Of a stretch of DNA of 14,498 nt, positions 1-7,956 are shown in pieces. The stretch is from Bdellovibrio sp. (GTDB lineage: Bacteria > Bdellovibrionota > Bdellovibrionia > Bdellovibrionales > Bdellovibrionaceae). The notes under the pieces are model-generated. The model searched no databases. It saw only the letters and a program-made list of their open reading frames with translations, and was not told the origin of the DNA. Location: contig JAGIAF010000055.1 in assembly GCA_017745015.1 (NCBI GenBank), forward strand, positions 1 through 14,498. Direction: 5' to 3'. Numbering within the stretch: the first letter of the stretch is position 1; every line of letters begins with the position of its first letter. Made by a program: the position numbers and the translations under genes.

Positions 1-1
1 G

Positions 2-496
2 TACCTAGGTGAGCTTTTGAGAACGTGGAAAGGCCAGCCAGAACTAGTGGCAGAGCCTTACTTGAAACTTGCGGAGCTTCAAATCAAACAAGGCAAAAAA
101 GACGAAGCTCTGCAGTCTTTGGACATGATTGATAAGTTGATGGCCGACTCTGGAAAAGTAGCTCCGGTTGTTCACGCAAAAGCCCTGGAAAAGATGGGCG
201 ATATTTACTTAGAGAAAAATCAAAAAGATCTAGCGATTAAATCTTACGGAAACTTGTTAGAGAAGTACGAGGAAACTCGTCCTCTTTCATCTATCCGCTA
301 CAAGCTAGGTCAAATCTATTTCAAACGCGGCGATGTTCAACAAGCGGCCGAAGTTTGGAACGAGTTCAAAGGGCAGAAGAGCGGGTTCTGGAAGAATCTT
401 GCTCAGGAACAGCTGAAGAACTCCGAGTGGCGTGACGGTTACAAAAAGTATATTCAAAGAATTCCAGCGATGGCTGACAAGCAAGAAAGTAAGTAG
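2..496 (+). CDS. TPR repeat protein, 3' end only (5' truncated by the window)
   Basis: The reading frame is open from base 2, in frame through a TTG at 17, to a TAG at 494-496, so the gene most likely starts before the window. The 165 visible residues are helical pairs typical of tetratricopeptide repeats: an EPYLKLAELQIKQGKKDEAL unit, an ALEKMGDIYLEKNQKDLAI unit and an IRYKLGQIYFKRGDVQQA unit, spaced by roughly 35-45 residues. TPR proteins are protein-interaction scaffolds; no catalytic domain is visible. The tail is lysine-rich and ends 12 bases before the downstream regulator gene, so the two are probably co-transcribed. A link to flagellar assembly is inferred from position alone. No signal peptide can be judged because the N-terminus is missing. 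Confidence 0.8.
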   Translation, partial: YLGELLRTWKGQPELVAEPYLKLAELQIKQGKKDEALQSLDMIDKLMADSGKVAPVVHAKALEKMGDIYLEKNQKDLAIKSYGNLLEKYEETRPLSSIRYKLGQIYFKRGDVQQAAEVWNEFKGQKSGFWKNLAQEQLKNSEWRDGYKKYIQRIPAMADKQESK

Positions 497-508
497 GTAG
501 GGGACAGG

Positions 509-1351
509 ATGTCGTACTTTGATTTTGATGCTTTACATATCGATGACAGAAAGATGAACGAAGCAAAGCAGTTGGGTCTTCAATTGGCTCCAACTCAAGC
601 AAGTCTTCTGGTTGTCGGCGAAGCAGGCGTAGGTAAAACAAGCTTGGCACGCTATATCTATACAAAGAGTCGCTCTCCAAGACTGTATATCTTGGAGTGC
701 AAAAATCCGTACGGTTTTGATTTTTCTAAAATCGACGGTGGCACTTTGTTGATCGAAGATTTGGATTGCGCTTCTGCTGCAATTCAAACGGAGTTGATGA
801 AATTGGCTGAAAGAAACGATGGCACTCGTCCTCGTTTTATTTCGACATCTCGCAGAGATCTTCGTGCGATGGTGAAGCAAGAGCAATTCCGTCAGGATTT
901 GTTTTATAAAGTTGCTGTGATTCACTTGGAAGTTCCACGTTTGGAAGATCGCAATAACGATTTCCAAAAGATCGTGAGCTTTATTTTGGAAGTATCCCAA
1001 ATCATGCACGGTCGCAGTGGTTTGCACTTTTCTGCAGACGCCTATGCCCGTTTGGCTGGCTGGAACTGGCCAGGCAATATTCGTGAGCTTGAAAATGTTA
1101 TCGAGCGCGCGGTGATCTTGGCTCGCAACCAGACCATTGGAATCGAATCTATTCAATTTGAAGCTGTCACTGAGGAAATTGCTACGGATTTTGCTCCGGG
1201 CATGTCCCTTTCTGAGGTGGAAAAGCGTCTCATCTTGCAGACCCTTGAATTGACTGCGCAAAACCGTACGCGCGCAGCTCAGATGCTTGGAATTAGTATT
1301 AGAACTTTGAGAAACAAACTCAATGAATACAAGGAAGAAGGTGTCGCATGA
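509..1351 (+). CDS. AAA+ / Fis-HTH transcriptional regulator of the sigma-54 activator family, lacking GAFTGA
   Basis: This 280-residue protein has no N-terminal receiver or sensor domain. Walker A is GEAGVGKT (residues 37-44). The Walker B region reads GGTLLIEDLD (77-86), where the family has GGTLFLDEI, so the acidic pair is E83-D84 rather than D-E. An arginine-finger region FRQDLFYK (127-134) and a sensor II segment WPGNIRELENVIERAV (187-202) are well kept. A Fis-type helix-turn-helix fills about 233-275 (RAAQMLGISIRTLRNKL). Between Walker A and B, about 35 residues that normally hold the GAFTGA sigma-54 contact loop are absent; only LECKNPYGFDFSKID is left. GAFTGA-less relatives such as TyrR act without sigma-54. 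The stop overlaps the flgB start (ATGA), so it is coupled to the flagellar operon and may regulate it; that role is inferred. Confidence 0.9.
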   Translation: MSYFDFDALHIDDRKMNEAKQLGLQLAPTQASLLVVGEAGVGKTSLARYIYTKSRSPRLYILECKNPYGFDFSKIDGGTLLIEDLDCASAAIQTELMKLAERNDGTRPRFISTSRRDLRAMVKQEQFRQDLFYKVAVIHLEVPRLEDRNNDFQKIVSFILEVSQIMHGRSGLHFSADAYARLAGWNWPGNIRELENVIERAVILARNQTIGIESIQFEAVTEEIATDFAPGMSLSEVEKRLILQTLELTAQNRTRAAQMLGISIRTLRNKLNEYKEEGVA

Positions 1352-1758
1352 GTGATCTTTTCGATAAGACCACGAATGCCTTAGCGACGTCCATGCGCAT
1401 GAGGCAACTTCGTAACAACATCACATCCTCTAACATCGCTAATGCGGAGACCCCAGGGTATCACGCAAAGAAGATGGATTTCGAAGACGCACTTTCTCGT
1501 GCATTGGATATGGACGGTAAGAATGGTCTCGCTACTTCTAGTGGCAGCCACTTTGCAGCTGGCGGGCTGAGCGTGGGTCGTTCACAACCTGACATCTATG
1601 AAAACCCCGAAGGTGCAGTTAACAACGATGGTAATACCGTTGATCTGGAAAAAGAAATGTCTGCATTGTCAGAGAATGCCATCATGTACAAAACGGCACT
1701 TCAACTGATCAATAAAAAAATGGCGGCTCTTAAATACGCAGCAGGAGATGGTCGATAA
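1348..1758 (+). CDS. flgB: flagellar basal-body proximal rod protein FlgB
   Basis: FlgB is a proximal rod subunit, exported by the flagellar type III system and built onto the MS ring. The 136 residues match the family in length. The N-terminal rod motif is clear (LRNNITSSNIANAETPGYHAK, about residues 21-41), and the C-terminal helix (EKEMSALSENAIMYKTALQL) completes the D0 coiled coil. There is no cleavable signal peptide, as expected for a type III substrate. The ATG overlaps the upstream regulator stop by four bases. AAGG at 1338-1341 lies six bases before the start. The TAA overlaps the flgC ATG by one base. Confidence 0.97.
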   Translation: MSDLFDKTTNALATSMRMRQLRNNITSSNIANAETPGYHAKKMDFEDALSRALDMDGKNGLATSSGSHFAAGGLSVGRSQPDIYENPEGAVNNDGNTVDLEKEMSALSENAIMYKTALQLINKKMAALKYAAGDGR

Positions 1759-2201
1759 TGGCTGATTTCTTAACGGGTATGAGAATTAGTAGCTCTGGTA
1801 TGGCGGCGCAAAGAATGCGCATGAATACCATTGCTAGCAATATCGCGAATATCAATACAACCCAGACTCCTGAAGGCGGTCCCTACCGTCGTAAGGACGT
1901 GGTTTTCGAAGCAATGCCTGATGCTAAGAACTTTGGCGAAATTGTGACGGGGACAGACCCTCACGGCAATTTCCAAAGGGTCCAGGTTTCAGACATTCTC
2001 TCGGATCGCAAAGCTCCATTGATGAAGTATGAGCCGGATCATCCTGATGCAAATCCAGAGGGTTACGTGGCTTATCCGAATATCAACCTCATGGAAGAGA
2101 TGACCAATATGATACAATCATCGCGTTCCTATGAGGCCAACGTGACGGCTCTTCAGGCGTCAAAAGATATGGCCCTTAGTGCTTTGGAAATAGGAAGATA
2201 G
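1758..2201 (+). CDS. flgC: flagellar basal-body rod protein FlgC
   Basis: FlgC is the second proximal rod subunit. The 147 residues fit the family. The rod motif is GMAAQRMRMNTIASNIANIN near the N-terminus (about 14-33), and the segment TPEGGPYRRKDVVFEA that follows is typical of FlgC. The C-terminal NLMEEMTNMIQSSRSYEANV motif is the standard D0 helix. The start is coupled to flgB through TAATG, with AGGAG at 1743-1747 ten bases upstream. It is followed by a 79-base gap, the first real break in the operon. Confidence 0.97.
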   Translation: MADFLTGMRISSSGMAAQRMRMNTIASNIANINTTQTPEGGPYRRKDVVFEAMPDAKNFGEIVTGTDPHGNFQRVQVSDILSDRKAPLMKYEPDHPDANPEGYVAYPNINLMEEMTNMIQSSRSYEANVTALQASKDMALSALEIGR

Positions 2202-2280
2202 TTCCTGGACTAGGTTGAAAAAGCAGGAAATTTAAGAACGTTTAGAATACAATTTTTAGAGTATAGGGAGAGGTGAAGCC
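2202..2280 (+). other. flgC-fliE gap with a 6-bp inverted repeat
   Basis: TTCCTG (2202-2207), which begins directly after the last stop-codon base, is complementary to CAGGAA (2224-2229) across a 16-base loop. The rest is AT-rich. TAGAAT at 2243-2248 resembles a -10 box, but no fitting -35 was found. A GGGAGAGGTG stretch at 2266-2275 supplies the fliE ribosome binding site. The stem is weak and has no T-run after it, so it is unlikely to be a terminator. Confidence 0.3.
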
Positions 2281-2616
2281 ATGGAGGGTTTTACGGTATC
2301 AAATGCAAACAGATTCCTCGATACGGGCAGCATTCGTGACTCGAAGTCACTGTCCATTGAGGGGCCTTCATCATCAAGTTCTTCATCAGAATCTGGTAAG
2401 AGCTTCGCCGACACCTTAAAAGATGCTGTGTCTTCCGTGAACGAGCTGCAAAAGTCTTCGGACAAGTTTGCTCAGAACGTTGCAACTGGAAAAACAGATG
2501 ACGTCGCTGGTGCCATGATCGCGGCTGAAAGAGCCGACATCGCATTGAGAGTGATGGTTCAAGTACGTAACAAGATTATTGATGCGTACCAAGAAGTAAT
2601 GAAAATGCAGGTTTAG
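2281..2616 (+). CDS. fliE: flagellar hook-basal body complex protein FliE
   Basis: FliE joins the MS ring to the rod. The 111-residue product fits the family. The conserved C-terminal half is present: SFADTLKDAVSSVNELQKSS, then a DVAGAMIAAERADIALRVMV stretch and VRNKIIDAYQEVMKMQV at the very end. The first 40 residues are poorly conserved and contain a run of seven serines (about residues 37-43), a flexible linker also common in FliE proteins. Start: ATG at 2281, with a purine-rich site (AGGTG at 2271-2275) upstream. It lies 21 bases before fliF. Confidence 0.95.
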   Translation: MEGFTVSNANRFLDTGSIRDSKSLSIEGPSSSSSSSESGKSFADTLKDAVSSVNELQKSSDKFAQNVATGKTDDVAGAMIAAERADIALRVMVQVRNKIIDAYQEVMKMQV

Positions 2617-2637
2617 TTCTTAGGCGGAGGGGTTTCC

Positions 2638-4290
2638 TTGAACAAAATTTTTGGTGGATTAGTCGTCCAGTTTCGCGAGTTCTTTAAGAATCTGGGTCCG
2701 ACCAAAAGACTTTCAGTTATTGCCGTAACGGTCATCGCCGTTGTCGCTTTGATGACAATGATGTTTATGGCGTCGGGAAAAGACTATGTTCCTCTTTTCA
2801 CGAACATTCCAACTGAACAGGTTTCTACGATCGTAGCGAAATTGAACGAGAAGAACATTCCGTTCCAACTTCGTGACGGCGGTAAAACTGTAGCTATTCC
2901 TAAAGAGCTATTGCATTCAACGCAAATGACGTTGATGGCAGAGATCGGTTCTCCGAAAATGGGGAATATCGGTTTGGAGCTTTTCGATAAACAAGATTTC
3001 GGTGTGAATTCTTACGCGCAAAAAATCAACTACCAAAGAGCCCTCCAAGGTGAGTTGATGAGATCGATCAATACTTTGACTGCAGTAAAGCAGTCTAAAG
3101 TTATTTTGGCGTTGCCGAACAAAAAGACATTCCTTGAAGAAGGCGGTTCGCCTTCAGCTTCCGTTGTCGTTGAATTGCACCAAGGTAAAGAGTTGAGCGC
3201 TGAACAAGTGCGCGGTATCCGTTACTTGGTTGCTAATGCCGTTGAAGGCATGGACCCAGATAAAGTTGCGGTCCTTGATGAGCGCGGTAAAGTTTTGACT
3301 CGTACTTCTGATGGTTCCACAGGTGGTTCTAATGAGCTTTTAGATCTAAAAGCCAAAGTAGAGCGTGATTTCGAAGATCGTATCGAAGACATCCTTTCCA
3401 AAGTTGTGGGTCACGCGAAGGTCGTAGCAAAAGTAGATGCGACTTTGAACCACAGAGTGATTTCTTCTGTGGAAGAAACTGTGGATCCAGATAAAACGGC
3501 GATTCTTTCTCAGAACTCTGAAGAAGAATCATTGGATGGATCTCGTATGAATCCGTCCGGTGTGCCGGGCTCACGTTCGAACATCCCGGGTGCTGAAGAT
3601 AACGCAGGTCAAACTGGTTTCAAGCAAGACGTTAAAAAAGAAATGAAGACGACCAATTTTGCGGTACCTAAAACGGTGCGCAATATCCGCGAAACGGCCG
3701 GTAACCTTGAGCGTTTGAGTGTTGCGGTTGTTGTTGACGGAAAATCCGTCATGACGACAAAAGCGGACGGCACGACAGAAACTAAATGGGAACCGCGCTC
3801 TGCTGAAGAAGTTAAAAAATACGAAGATCTGATCAAAGGCGCTATCGGCTTCAATGCGGCTCGTGGTGACTCTGTTAAAGTTGAAACGATTCAGTTCCAA
3901 CCGGAAGACTTCTCTGAAGCTGAGAAAATTTTGACGACATTGGAACGCAAAAAGTTGATCCATGCTTTGTTTAAATGGGCATTGCTGGGCTTCTCATTGG
4001 CATTGTTCTTCTTCATCGTAGTTCGCCCATTCATGCAATGGATCACAGACAGCTTCCAAGACTCTGTGGAGGAAATGTTGCCTAGAACAATCGAAGAACT
4101 CGAAGAACTTCAATCTGTTGATAACACACTTCCTGGTATGTCGACCGCTCTTCCTGTCCTGCAGGAATCGATTGACCCAGAGAAGGCTGAAAGTGAATTG
4201 CTGAAAGATCGTATCATGGCCACTATGGGCCGCGATGAAGAGAAAGCGGCAAATGCATTTGGTATGTGGCTTGTTAGGAAGGATGGCTAA
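2638..4290 (+). CDS. fliF: flagellar M-ring protein FliF
   Basis: FliF forms the inner-membrane MS ring on which the rotor and export gate assemble. The 550 residues match the family. The first membrane segment is at about residues 24-46 (VIAVTVIAVVALMTMMF) and the second at about 442-466 (LFKWALLGFSLALFFFIVV). Between them lies the periplasmic ring-building YscJ/FliF domain, with LRDGGKTVAIPKELLHSTQM and the IGLELFDKQDFGVNSYAQKI motif. The C-terminal tail ends FGMWLVRKDG, a typical FliG-binding peptide. The start is TTG at 2638 behind GGAGGGG at 2625-2631. The stop overlaps fliG as TAATG. Confidence 0.97.
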   Translation: MNKIFGGLVVQFREFFKNLGPTKRLSVIAVTVIAVVALMTMMFMASGKDYVPLFTNIPTEQVSTIVAKLNEKNIPFQLRDGGKTVAIPKELLHSTQMTLMAEIGSPKMGNIGLELFDKQDFGVNSYAQKINYQRALQGELMRSINTLTAVKQSKVILALPNKKTFLEEGGSPSASVVVELHQGKELSAEQVRGIRYLVANAVEGMDPDKVAVLDERGKVLTRTSDGSTGGSNELLDLKAKVERDFEDRIEDILSKVVGHAKVVAKVDATLNHRVISSVEETVDPDKTAILSQNSEEESLDGSRMNPSGVPGSRSNIPGAEDNAGQTGFKQDVKKEMKTTNFAVPKTVRNIRETAGNLERLSVAVVVDGKSVMTTKADGTTETKWEPRSAEEVKKYEDLIKGAIGFNAARGDSVKVETIQFQPEDFSEAEKILTTLERKKLIHALFKWALLGFSLALFFFIVVRPFMQWITDSFQDSVEEMLPRTIEELEELQSVDNTLPGMSTALPVLQESIDPEKAESELLKDRIMATMGRDEEKAANAFGMWLVRKDG

Positions 4291-5324
4291 TGAAACTTCA
4301 TAAGGCCGAACACATTGAGTACGAACAACTCAAAGGTTTCGATAAAGCAGCAATTCTTATCAATTATCTTGGTAAGGATGCCGTGAAGGTTCTGTTGCGT
4401 CGTATGGAAGACGCTGACATTCGTAAGCTTATCAACCAAATGGGTAAGTTGCGTGTCGTTCCGGTTCACGTGACGAAGCGTGTATTGGAAGAGTTCTATG
4501 AAATGATTTCTGAAACTGAAGATTATATCTTCTCTGAAAGCATCTCGGCGAAAGATACTATCGTCGATGCTTTGGGTGAGGAACGTGCCCGTGGTATCCT
4601 GGGTGGTTTGAACATCACAACAGGTGGCTCGCGCTCCCTTGAATCCCTGGAAATGGTCGATGCGAAGTCATTGGCGACATTCTTGGTGAATGAACATCCG
4701 CAAACAGTTGCGGTGATCTTGGCTCATTTGGAGCCAGAGAAAAAAGGTGAGGTTCTAAAACGTCTTCCAGAAGCTCTTCAAGCCGAAGTGGTTCTGCGTA
4801 TGGCGAATCTTGAGCACGTGGATCCAGAGTTGATCGCTGAGATCGACCGCGTATTGAAAAATCAATTGTCGAATACTGCGACAGTTGAGCAAGCCGCTCT
4901 TGGCGGTGTTCAGCCGGTGGCTGAAATGCTCAACGTTATGGATAAAAATACAGAGACTGCGATCATGTCTCGTTTGGAAGAAAAAGATCCTCTTCTTGCC
5001 GAAGAGATCCGCAAGCTTATGTTCGTGTTCGACGATATCATCAAAATCGACGACCGCGGTATTCAAGCACTTCTCAAAGAGGTACCAAACGAAAAACTTC
5101 TTTTGGCACTCAAAACTTCCAGCGAAGAGATTCGTACGAAGATCTTCAAAAACATTTCTGCCCGTGCGGCAGAGATGCTTCGCGAAGACCTCAGCAACAT
5201 GGGACCTTCTCGTTTGTCCGACGTCGAATCGGCACAACAAGAGATCGTCAATGCGGCTCGTCGCCTAGAAGCAGAAGGAAAAATCTTAATCGCAAGAGGC
5301 GGTTCAGAAGATGCAATGGTCTAG
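4290..5324 (+). CDS. fliG: flagellar motor switch protein FliG
   Basis: FliG is the rotor protein that contacts the stator and transmits torque and switching. The 344 residues contain the N-terminal FliF-binding domain (GFDKAAILINYLGKDAVKVL), the middle EHPQ motif at residues 135-138 within NEHPQTVAVILAHL, the LMFVFDDI hinge and a C-terminal charged torque helix (DDRGIQALLKEV, then KNISARAAEMLREDL). The conserved Arg and Asp residues of that helix are visible. AGGAAGG at 4276-4282 precedes the coupled ATG by seven bases. The last 14 bases overlap fliH. Confidence 0.98.
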   Translation: MKLHKAEHIEYEQLKGFDKAAILINYLGKDAVKVLLRRMEDADIRKLINQMGKLRVVPVHVTKRVLEEFYEMISETEDYIFSESISAKDTIVDALGEERARGILGGLNITTGGSRSLESLEMVDAKSLATFLVNEHPQTVAVILAHLEPEKKGEVLKRLPEALQAEVVLRMANLEHVDPELIAEIDRVLKNQLSNTATVEQAALGGVQPVAEMLNVMDKNTETAIMSRLEEKDPLLAEEIRKLMFVFDDIIKIDDRGIQALLKEVPNEKLLLALKTSSEEIRTKIFKNISARAAEMLREDLSNMGPSRLSDVESAQQEIVNAARRLEAEGKILIARGGSEDAMV

Positions 5325-6111
5325 TAAACAGGGCGTTGGCGCCCACACAAAAGCGGTACTTAGCAAAGAAGTGGCTGATAAAACAGTCCTTGAGTTTGTA
5401 CCAATGCGCTTTGACCTCGGAACTCCTGAGCAAGCTATGAACTATCTTGCTCAGAAGAAGGCCGGTTCTGATTTCCGTATGAATGATGCGATCCGTGTGC
5501 AGACGGGGATCGATCAAGTCGAACAAGTCTCTGAAGAAGAAAAAATCGAAGCTGCGGCTTTGGATAAACTCAAAGAGATCCAAGAAGCGGCTTACCAAGA
5601 AGCTTACAATTTGGGTCTTGAAGAAGGCCGCAAAGAGGCCTTTGAAAAAGTATCTGCGGAAATTGCGGAGCGTATGCAAGGTTTGGATGAGCTTTTGTTG
5701 GGTGTGAAAGAGTTGAAGAGCGAAATGGCTTCTTTCAATGAATCGCACCTCATTAAGCTAGCGTTCCACATGGCAGGTCGCCTGGCAAAAGCCGAACTTG
5801 AAACGAACAATGAAGCGATGGTGCAGATCTTGAGAGATGCCGTAGGCCTTGCTCAAGATGAAGAAAACATCACGGTTCATGTTTCTCAAGATCAATTTGA
5901 ATTCCTTGAGACTCTTAAAAAAGAAACGGGTCGCGATTTTGAATTCGCGAAAAAGATCCGTTTCGAACCAAGTGCTGATATCAAAGCCGGTGGTTGTATC
6001 GTGGAAACAAACTATGGCGAAGTCGATGCGCGCATTGAGCAGCGTATGGAACAACTATGGTCTGTTTTGTCTGAAAATATGCCTAAAGTAAAAGACAAGG
6101 TTGCTAGCTAA
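5311..6111 (+). CDS. fliH: flagellar export ATPase regulator FliH
   Basis: FliH dimerises and links the FliI ATPase to the C ring, limiting ATP hydrolysis until docking. The 266-residue protein shows the small-residue ladder of this family, with A94, A98, G102, G106 and A110 spaced every four residues in AYQEAYNLGLEEGRKEA. The C-terminal domain ends in the typical SADIKAGGCIVETNYGEVDA (about residues 224-243). A tryptophan at position 3 may serve as the C-ring/FlhA contact, as in other FliH proteins; this is inferred. The ATG lies inside fliG (14-base overlap) with AGAGGCGG at 5295-5302 upstream. The stop overlaps fliI as TAATG. Confidence 0.94.
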   Translation: MQWSSKQGVGAHTKAVLSKEVADKTVLEFVPMRFDLGTPEQAMNYLAQKKAGSDFRMNDAIRVQTGIDQVEQVSEEEKIEAAALDKLKEIQEAAYQEAYNLGLEEGRKEAFEKVSAEIAERMQGLDELLLGVKELKSEMASFNESHLIKLAFHMAGRLAKAELETNNEAMVQILRDAVGLAQDEENITVHVSQDQFEFLETLKKETGRDFEFAKKIRFEPSADIKAGGCIVETNYGEVDARIEQRMEQLWSVLSENMPKVKDKVAS

Positions 6112-7439
6112 TGAGTGATCTTCAAATCAATCTTGATAAGTACTCTGACGTGGTTAATTCCATCCACTTGACCCGCGATAGCGGGAAGGTGACAGAGGTG
6201 AACGGTATGCTTATCAAGGGATATCTGCCGGGCGCAAGTGTCGGCAGTATCGTGCAAATCATCCCCACGGGCTTGGATAAGTCTTTCTTAGCCGAAGTGG
6301 TGGGATTTAAAGATAAGCACGTTTTGATGATGGCCCTCAATGATATGAGAGGCGTCGCTTTAGGTTCTAAAATTATTCTTTCCCGTCAAATCGCTACAGT
6401 CAGAGCTGGTGACGAGCTATTGGGCCGCGTGGTCGATGGCTTGGGGCGCCCTTTGGATAGTAAAGGCGAAATTGAAAACTTCCGCGAAGTCGCTTTATAT
6501 AGCGAAGTTCGCAATCCGATGGCCCGTCGCCCGATTCGTGAGCCTATTGACCTTGGTATCCGTTCTATTAACGGTGCATTAACCGCAGGTCTTGGTCAGC
6601 GTGTCGCTATTATGGCGGGTTCTGGTGTGGGTAAGTCCGTTCTTTTGGGGATGATGGCTCGTAACACCAATGCTGATGTGAATGTTATTGCGATGATCGG
6701 TGAACGTGGCCGTGAGGTTCGCGAGTTTATCGAGCATGATTTGGGACCAGAAGGTATGGCAAGATCGGTCGTCGTCTGCGTGACGAGTGACCAAAGCCCG
6801 CTTCTGCGTATGCGTGGCGCCTATGTGGCGACAGCGATGGCAGAGTATTTCTGCGCTCAAGGTAAGAATGTTCTTCTGATGATGGATTCGGTCACGCGTT
6901 TTGCCATGGCTCAACGTGAAATCGGTCTCAGCACTGGTGAACCACCATCTCAAAAAGGTTATACGCCCAGCGTATTTGCCACGTTGCCGAAGCTCCTTGA
7001 GCGCGCCGGCAACTTTGAAGGAGAAGGCAGCATCACTGGTTTCTACACCACTCTCGTAGAAGGTGATGACATGAATGATCCGATCGGGGACTCCGTGCGT
7101 TCCATCGTCGACGGCCATATTGTGCTCAGTCGTGCGTTGGCAGCTCGTGGTCACTTCCCAGCGATTGATATCATGCAAAGTGCCAGCCGTGTTATGAAAG
7201 CTGTTTCCTCGCCAGAACACGTGAAGCTTGCACAAAAGCTGCGTGAGACCTTGGCGGTTTACAAAGATGCAGAAGATTTGATTAACATCGGTGCTTATAA
7301 ACCCGGCTCAAATCCGAAGATCGATAAGGCCGTGAAAGTCATTGATCAGGTTAACGACTTCCTCAAGCAGAGAGTCGAAGATCCGACGAACTTTACGTCC
7401 ACTGTTCGCATGATGCAGCAGATTCTTATGAACGCTTAG
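6111..7439 (+). CDS. fliI: flagellum-specific ATP synthase FliI (export ATPase)
   Basis: FliI is the hexameric ATPase of the flagellar type III export system, homologous to the F1 beta subunit. The 442 residues are the usual size. Walker A is GSGVGKS at residues 170-176. The Walker B strand NVLLMMDSVTR contains D259. The family signature around PPSQKGYTPSVFATLPKLLE is intact, as is IGERGREVREFIE. The N-terminal beta-barrel (GKVTEVNGMLIKGYLPG) follows a short helix. The start is coupled to fliH. It is followed by a 63-base gap holding a hairpin repeat, the first GC-rich punctuation in the operon. Confidence 0.98.
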   Translation: MSDLQINLDKYSDVVNSIHLTRDSGKVTEVNGMLIKGYLPGASVGSIVQIIPTGLDKSFLAEVVGFKDKHVLMMALNDMRGVALGSKIILSRQIATVRAGDELLGRVVDGLGRPLDSKGEIENFREVALYSEVRNPMARRPIREPIDLGIRSINGALTAGLGQRVAIMAGSGVGKSVLLGMMARNTNADVNVIAMIGERGREVREFIEHDLGPEGMARSVVVCVTSDQSPLLRMRGAYVATAMAEYFCAQGKNVLLMMDSVTRFAMAQREIGLSTGEPPSQKGYTPSVFATLPKLLERAGNFEGEGSITGFYTTLVEGDDMNDPIGDSVRSIVDGHIVLSRALAARGHFPAIDIMQSASRVMKAVSSPEHVKLAQKLRETLAVYKDAEDLINIGAYKPGSNPKIDKAVKVIDQVNDFLKQRVEDPTNFTSTVRMMQQILMNA

Positions 7440-7440
7440 G

Positions 7441-7489
7441 GCGGCGGTAGCCGCGCAGTGCCGGCGCGCTGGCGCAAAGGCTGAAGCAG
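7441..7489 (+). repeat. tandem-hairpin intergenic element, copy 1 (fliI/fliJ)
   Basis: GCGGC (7441-7445) and GCCGC (7450-7454) form a 5-bp hairpin with a GGTA loop. It is followed by GCAGTGCCG (7455-7463), then a second hairpin of the form GCGC...GCGC (7464-7475), and the tail AGGCTGAAGCAG (7478-7489). The same order and nearly the same sequence recur at 10688-10736. Of the 38 bases of the shared core in copy 2, about 30 match here, with a 3-base gap. It sits between the fliI stop and the fliJ start. It is not followed by a T-run, so it is probably not a terminator and may be an RNA processing or stability element. Confidence 0.7.
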
Positions 7490-7502
7490 CACAGGATGTG
7501 TG

Positions 7503-7952
7503 ATGAAATTTAAATTCCCGCTACAGAAAGTTTTGGAGCATCGCAAGCTCAAGGAAAACCTTGCTCAAAAGGATTTCCAGGATGTGGTGGGTGTATTGAA
7601 TGAACAGCAAGCGATCCTGGAAAAAATGAACCAGGATGTGGTAGAAGCTCAAGCCCGTGCGGCAAGCTTAGTTCAAATGGGTGGGGCTCAAGGTCCAGCT
7701 CTGTCCCAGATCCATGAATTCCTTAAAGGTCAAAAGATCCGTATTGCTTACCAAGTGCAAAGAGTTCAAGAAGTCGAAAAATTGGTCGAGGCCAAGAGAG
7801 AGATTTTGCGACAAGCCGCTCTAGACTATAAAATTATGGAGAAGATGCGGGAAAATAAGTTCGAGGAATATAAAGCCGGACGAATTGCCCAAGATCAAAA
7901 AGAAATGGATGAGCAGGCTATCCTGCGCTTTAAATCTGTGAAGGAATCTTGA
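7503..7952 (+). CDS. fliJ: flagellar export protein FliJ
   Basis: FliJ is a coiled-coil stalk-like protein of the export ATPase and an escort for substrate chaperones. The product is 149 residues, charged and almost wholly helical, beginning MKFKFPLQKVLEHRKLKENL, the usual FliJ opening. Heptad-like spacing continues to the C-terminus (EKMRENKFEEYKAGRIAQDQ). The ATG at 7503 is preferred over the GTG at 7500 because AGGA at 7493-7496 is six bases upstream of the former and only three of the latter. Sequence conservation in FliJ is low, so the call leans on size, coil and position between fliI and the MotE-like gene. Confidence 0.9.
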   Translation: MKFKFPLQKVLEHRKLKENLAQKDFQDVVGVLNEQQAILEKMNQDVVEAQARAASLVQMGGAQGPALSQIHEFLKGQKIRIAYQVQRVQEVEKLVEAKREILRQAALDYKIMEKMRENKFEEYKAGRIAQDQKEMDEQAILRFKSVKES

Positions 7953-7956
7953 GTCG

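Noticed and set aside
17..19. TTG at 17 as the start of the TPR gene
   Set aside because: The same frame is open to the first base of the window and no ribosome binding site precedes it, so truncation is more likely.
533..1261. Long 242-codon open frame on the - strand across the regulator gene
   Set aside because: It lies wholly antisense to a gene with clear AAA+ and Fis motifs; the translation has no recognisable domain and is a mirror of codon choice.
2243..2248. TAGAAT as a -10 box for an internal fliE promoter
   Set aside because: No acceptable -35 at 16-18 bases upstream.
4885..5268. 127-codon + strand open frame inside fliG in another frame
   Set aside because: It overlaps conserved FliG coding sequence, has no ribosome binding site of note and its product is basic and low in similarity to known folds.
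6579..7235. 218-codon - strand open frame across fliI
   Set aside because: It is a shadow of the highly conserved FliI ATPase domain.
7500..7502. GTG as the fliJ start
   Set aside because: The ribosome binding site AGGA is three bases away, while the adjacent ATG at 7503 has the usual six-base spacing.
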